Assembly (NCBI GenBank): GCA_030425705.1
Contig: JAUHZU010000012.1
Coordinates: 92,237 to 156,236, forward strand
DNA length: 64,000 nucleotides
Source: Phycisphaerae bacterium
GTDB lineage: Bacteria; Planctomycetota; Phycisphaerae; Phycisphaerales; Phycisphaeraceae
Direction: 5' to 3'
The first letter of the stretch is position 1. The number at the start of each line of letters is the position of its first letter. A model generated the notes under the pieces. It was not told where the DNA came from and did not search any database. It worked only from the letters and a program-made list of their open reading frames with translations. Position numbers and translations under genes: made by a program. This document shows positions 61,735 through 64,000 of the stretch, piece after piece.

Positions 61735-62499
61735 ATGCGAACGCGACACGCTTTTACCCTGATCGAGCTGCTGGTGGTCATCAGCATCATCGCGCTGTTG
61801 ATCTCGATCCTCCTGCCCGCGCTCGGCGCAGCGCAGCACACCGCGCGGCAGACCCGCGAGATGTCCGCGTCGCACATGGTCCTCCTCGCCAACCGCATGT
61901 GGATCGATGAGCACAAGGGCCTGCTCTTCCCCACCACCGACTACACCCCCGACTACACCGTCCGCAACGACCACGGCGACATCATCTGGGACCACGTCAC
62001 GCAGTCCGGCGACGCGGGGGCGTATGCCGGCTACTCCTGGCGGCTCGCGCCCTACTTCGACTACAACCTCGAAGGCGCGCTGCTGACCAACGGGCAGGAG
62101 GCCATCCTCGGCACGTACGACGCCTCGGCCCCGACCTACTACAACTACCTGACCAACCTCGTCCCGTCCCTGGGCATGAACTACACCATGGGACTGCCCT
62201 ACCACGCGACGATCAACCCCGACCCGCTCCGCACCGAAGCGCAGGTCAAGGGGGCCAGCCGGCTGCTCGTCACCGCCTCGGCCCGCAGCTACGTCTTCCC
62301 CGAGTACGCCAGCGGCAACCGCGACGTCCGCGAGCCCACCGGCGGCTACGACCCCGACCCCGCCGCCGCCAACACCTTCGGCAACATCGACCTCCGCTGG
62401 AGCCATAAGGCCGTCGTCGGCTTCCTCGACGGCCACACCGAGATGCTCGGGGAGCAAGACCTCCTCGAGTCCCCGGCCCTCTGGGACGGCGGCCATTAA
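61735..62499 (+). CDS. Prepilin-type N-terminal domain protein, H-X9-DG type (c)
   Basis: A 254-residue protein: leader MRTRHA, then [20 protein letters not shown] (in part), helix, ARQTREMSASHMVLLANRMW. The globular part is rich in Tyr and Asp, and the C-terminal motif reads RWSHKAVVGFLDGHTEML. The SD GGAGGG lies 8 bases before ATG 61735. It is 108 bases after the PEP-CTERM gene, probably the same transcript. Confidence 0.9.
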   Translation: MRTRHAFTLIELLVVISIIALLISILLPALGAAQHTARQTREMSASHMVLLANRMWIDEHKGLLFPTTDYTPDYTVRNDHGDIIWDHVTQSGDAGAYAGYSWRLAPYFDYNLEGALLTNGQEAILGTYDASAPTYYNYLTNLVPSLGMNYTMGLPYHATINPDPLRTEAQVKGASRLLVTASARSYVFPEYASGNRDVREPTGGYDPDPAAANTFGNIDLRWSHKAVVGFLDGHTEMLGEQDLLESPALWDGGH

Positions 62500-62546
62500 A
62501 CGCATACACTTAACGACCCTGATCTCCACCCCTCGAAAGGCGACCC

Positions 62547-63572
62547 ATGCTCGCGATCCCGTTCCGCCCGGCCCTGACCCTGGCCGGCCTCGCCGCGCTG
62601 ATCCTGACACTCTTCCTCTCCGCCGGCTGCGTGTCGGTCGACGCGAAGGAGACCCACATCACCCGCGGGGCGTCCACCCCCGCACGGTCGGCGGCGGACC
62701 TGGAGCGCGACCGCGCCGCGATCCTCGGCATGGCCGGCGAGTTCGAGGTCGACTTCGCGTTTGAAGAAACCCTCGCGCTCCGCCCCGGCTACGAACTGAC
62801 CGAGCCGTACCACGCCGGCGCGACCGAGCTGGTGATCGTCGTCGACGACCAGCCCGAGCGCATCGAGTTGCAGCACATCCTCGTCGTCTGGCACGAGGGC
62901 GAGTCCCACATCGTCAAGCACTGGCGTCAGGTCTGGGAGTACGAGCAGACCCAGCGCTACCACTTCACCGGCCACAGCACCTGGGAGCCCACGGCCCTCT
63001 CCTCCGCCGCCGCCCGCGGCACGTGGACGCAGTCGGTCTTCCAGGTCTCCGACGAGCCGCGTTACTGGGGCACCGGCACCTGGGTCCACGCCCACGGTGT
63101 CTCCACCTGGACCAGCGACACCACCCACCGCCCGCTGCCCCGACGCGAAGACTCCAAGCGCGACGATTACCACATCGTCGTCGCGACCAACACGCACATC
63201 GTCACGCCCACCGGCTGGGTCCACCAGCAGGACAACGCCAAGCTCGACCTCGACCACGCCGAGTACCCCGTGATCGCGCTGGAGCAGGGCGTCAACACCT
63301 ACACCCGCACCGACGCGTACGACTTCGCCACGGCCTACGAGTACTGGGACCACACCCACGCCTACTGGGCCAGCGTCCGCGCGGCGTGGGACGCCCTGCT
63401 GGATCAGCGCGAGACGATCGCGCTGCAGAAGCAGTGGCGCGGCGACCCGATGTACAACCACCTGTTCGACCTCGCCGACGAGTACTGGGGCGACGAGGTC
63501 TGTGCGGACGCCCAGCAGCGCGCGGCCGAGGTCATCCGTGCCTTCACGACCGAGCCCGCCGTCAGCGAGTAA
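62547..63572 (+). CDS. DUF6607-like lipoprotein
   Basis: A 341-residue protein with lipoprotein signal (LTLFLSAGC). The body reads RAAILGMAGEFEVDFAFEET, LRPGYELTEPYHAGATELV, HIVKHWRQVWEYE, WEPTALSSAAARGTWTQSVF, RPLPRREDSKRDDYHIV and TPTGWVHQQDNAKLDLD. This is the DUF6607 pattern as I know it; members are often encoded beside TonB-dependent receptors. It follows the prepilin gene by 47 bases and ends the putative iron-regulated unit, since a terminator follows. Confidence 0.8.
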   Translation: MLAIPFRPALTLAGLAALILTLFLSAGCVSVDAKETHITRGASTPARSAADLERDRAAILGMAGEFEVDFAFEETLALRPGYELTEPYHAGATELVIVVDDQPERIELQHILVVWHEGESHIVKHWRQVWEYEQTQRYHFTGHSTWEPTALSSAAARGTWTQSVFQVSDEPRYWGTGTWVHAHGVSTWTSDTTHRPLPRREDSKRDDYHIVVATNTHIVTPTGWVHQQDNAKLDLDHAEYPVIALEQGVNTYTRTDAYDFATAYEYWDHTHAYWASVRAAWDALLDQRETIALQKQWRGDPMYNHLFDLADEYWGDEVCADAQQRAAEVIRAFTTEPAVSE

Positions 63573-63695
63573 ACAACTCTCTCTGTTGAAGACTGATACC
63601 CAAGCGGCCTGGCGGTGGTGGGTGAGGTACCACGCGGCGAGGTCGATCATCGGCAGGCGTCGCGGCAGACATTGATCCATGCCAGCGCATGAACA

Positions 63696-63730
63696 AGCCC
63701 CCGGCGGACAGGCCGGGGGCTTTGCGTTTT
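63696..63730 (+). terminator. Rho-independent terminator after the DUF6607 gene
   Basis: AGCCCCCGGC (63696-63705) and GCCGGGGGCT (63712-63721) form a perfect 10-bp stem around GGACAG, followed by TTGCGTTTT. The gap 63573-63882 shows no credible gene. Confidence 0.85.
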
Positions 63731-63882
63731 GAGCAATCGAAGCAACCGGACACCAGTTGAACTTTTTCTGGCCTCAGTGGCCGGAATCGAACTTTGACAG
63801 CCTTCTTGCTCTCGGGCTTGATACTGCTCAGTACCCTCCCCGGCTAGCGACATGCAAGATCAGGTAGTTACTAGAAGCGGTT

Positions 63883-64000
63883 TCATAACTGTCTCAACGT
63901 GATCAGAAGACAGGCCAGATGGAAGAACGCGCGATACACCTTGATCTGATGGTCATACCGCACCACCAGCCGGCGGAAGTTGCCCAGCCAGGCGAACGTG
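63883..64000 (-). mobile_element. IS5-type transposase, C-terminal end (truncated by window end)
   Basis: The minus strand encodes, up to the stop at 63883, a C-terminus reading FAWLGNFRRLVVRYDHQIK, then VYRAFFHLACLLITLRQL. This is the conserved end of IS5-family DDE transposases (the WLxxxRRLxxRYE and FxxLAxxxIxLRRL pattern), with Y-based catalytic region nearby. The rest lies outside the window. The outer inverted repeat would be expected between about 63840 and 63880 but I could not fix its end. Confidence 0.85.

Noticed and set aside
62496..63680. Long minus-strand frame opposite the DUF6607 gene
   Set aside because: It is antisense to a lipoprotein gene with clear family motifs and has shadow-like composition.

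Overview
The window is a GC-rich (roughly two thirds G+C) bacterial chromosome segment. It most likely comes from Planctomycetota, class Phycisphaerae. The evidence is the mix of families: cytochrome-type PSD1 proteins (DUF1549/DUF1553, DUF1587/1592) paired with Tat-exported DUF1501/DUF1552 proteins, several H-X9-DG type prepilin-like proteins, PEP-CTERM proteins, a secreted sulfatase and CsrA. The organism looks like a free-living, probably aquatic, polysaccharide degrader. The window starts inside lysS and ends inside an IS5-type transposase.

Layout. 1-8.7 kb: end of lysS, a LolCD-like ABC exporter pair, gnd, small genes, and a retron-like locus at about 6.36-7.58 kb (promoter, folded msr-msd-like RNA, and a reverse transcriptase with an N-terminal membrane segment). 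8.8-13.0 kb: a minus-strand operon of three cell-envelope lipoproteins (two LpoB-like, one COG3014-like) followed by a secreted sulfatase. 13.2-13.7 kb: a gene-free, highly structured stretch that may encode an RNA. 13.8-17.8 kb: CPBP protease, MazG-like pyrophosphohydrolase, a MacB-like permease and conserved small proteins. 18.0-21.5 kb: the translation/transcription operon tRNA-Thr, tuf, rpmG, tRNA-Trp, secE, nusG. 21.7-24.6 kb: nfu, csrA, a pseudopilin, and an ECF sigma/anti-sigma pair. 24.7-26.7 kb: ilvB behind a short, apparently leaderless peptide rich in branched-chain residues. 26.9-37.2 kb: housekeeping and exported proteins (sugar dehydrogenase, recJ, pilin, SpoIID-like, LOG, enolase superfamily, rplT-rpmI, dnaN, iscX).

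37.4-51.6 kb holds two PSD-type secreted oxidoreductase-like pairs, an AraC regulator, a class II aldolase and a complete carbohydrate ABC importer. A LacI regulator at 51.8 kb is divergent from the importer, with TGTAAC-type operators on both sides. Downstream of lacI are a PEP-CTERM protein, two prepilin-like proteins, a secreted clan GH-A hydrolase and a cytoplasmic GH1 beta-glucosidase. Together these resemble a beta-glucan/oligosaccharide utilisation locus: outside cleavage, ABC uptake, inside hydrolysis. 60.7-63.7 kb is a smaller unit (PEP-CTERM protein, prepilin-like protein, DUF6607 lipoprotein) behind a promoter flanked by two Fur-box-like palindromes, suggesting iron control.

The strongest candidates for something new are the membrane-anchored retron, the ilvB leader peptide/attenuator, the structured RNA region at 13.3-13.6 kb, and the putative iron-responsive PEP-CTERM/prepilin/DUF6607 unit. 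All calls come from reading the sequence only; no database search or folding program was run.
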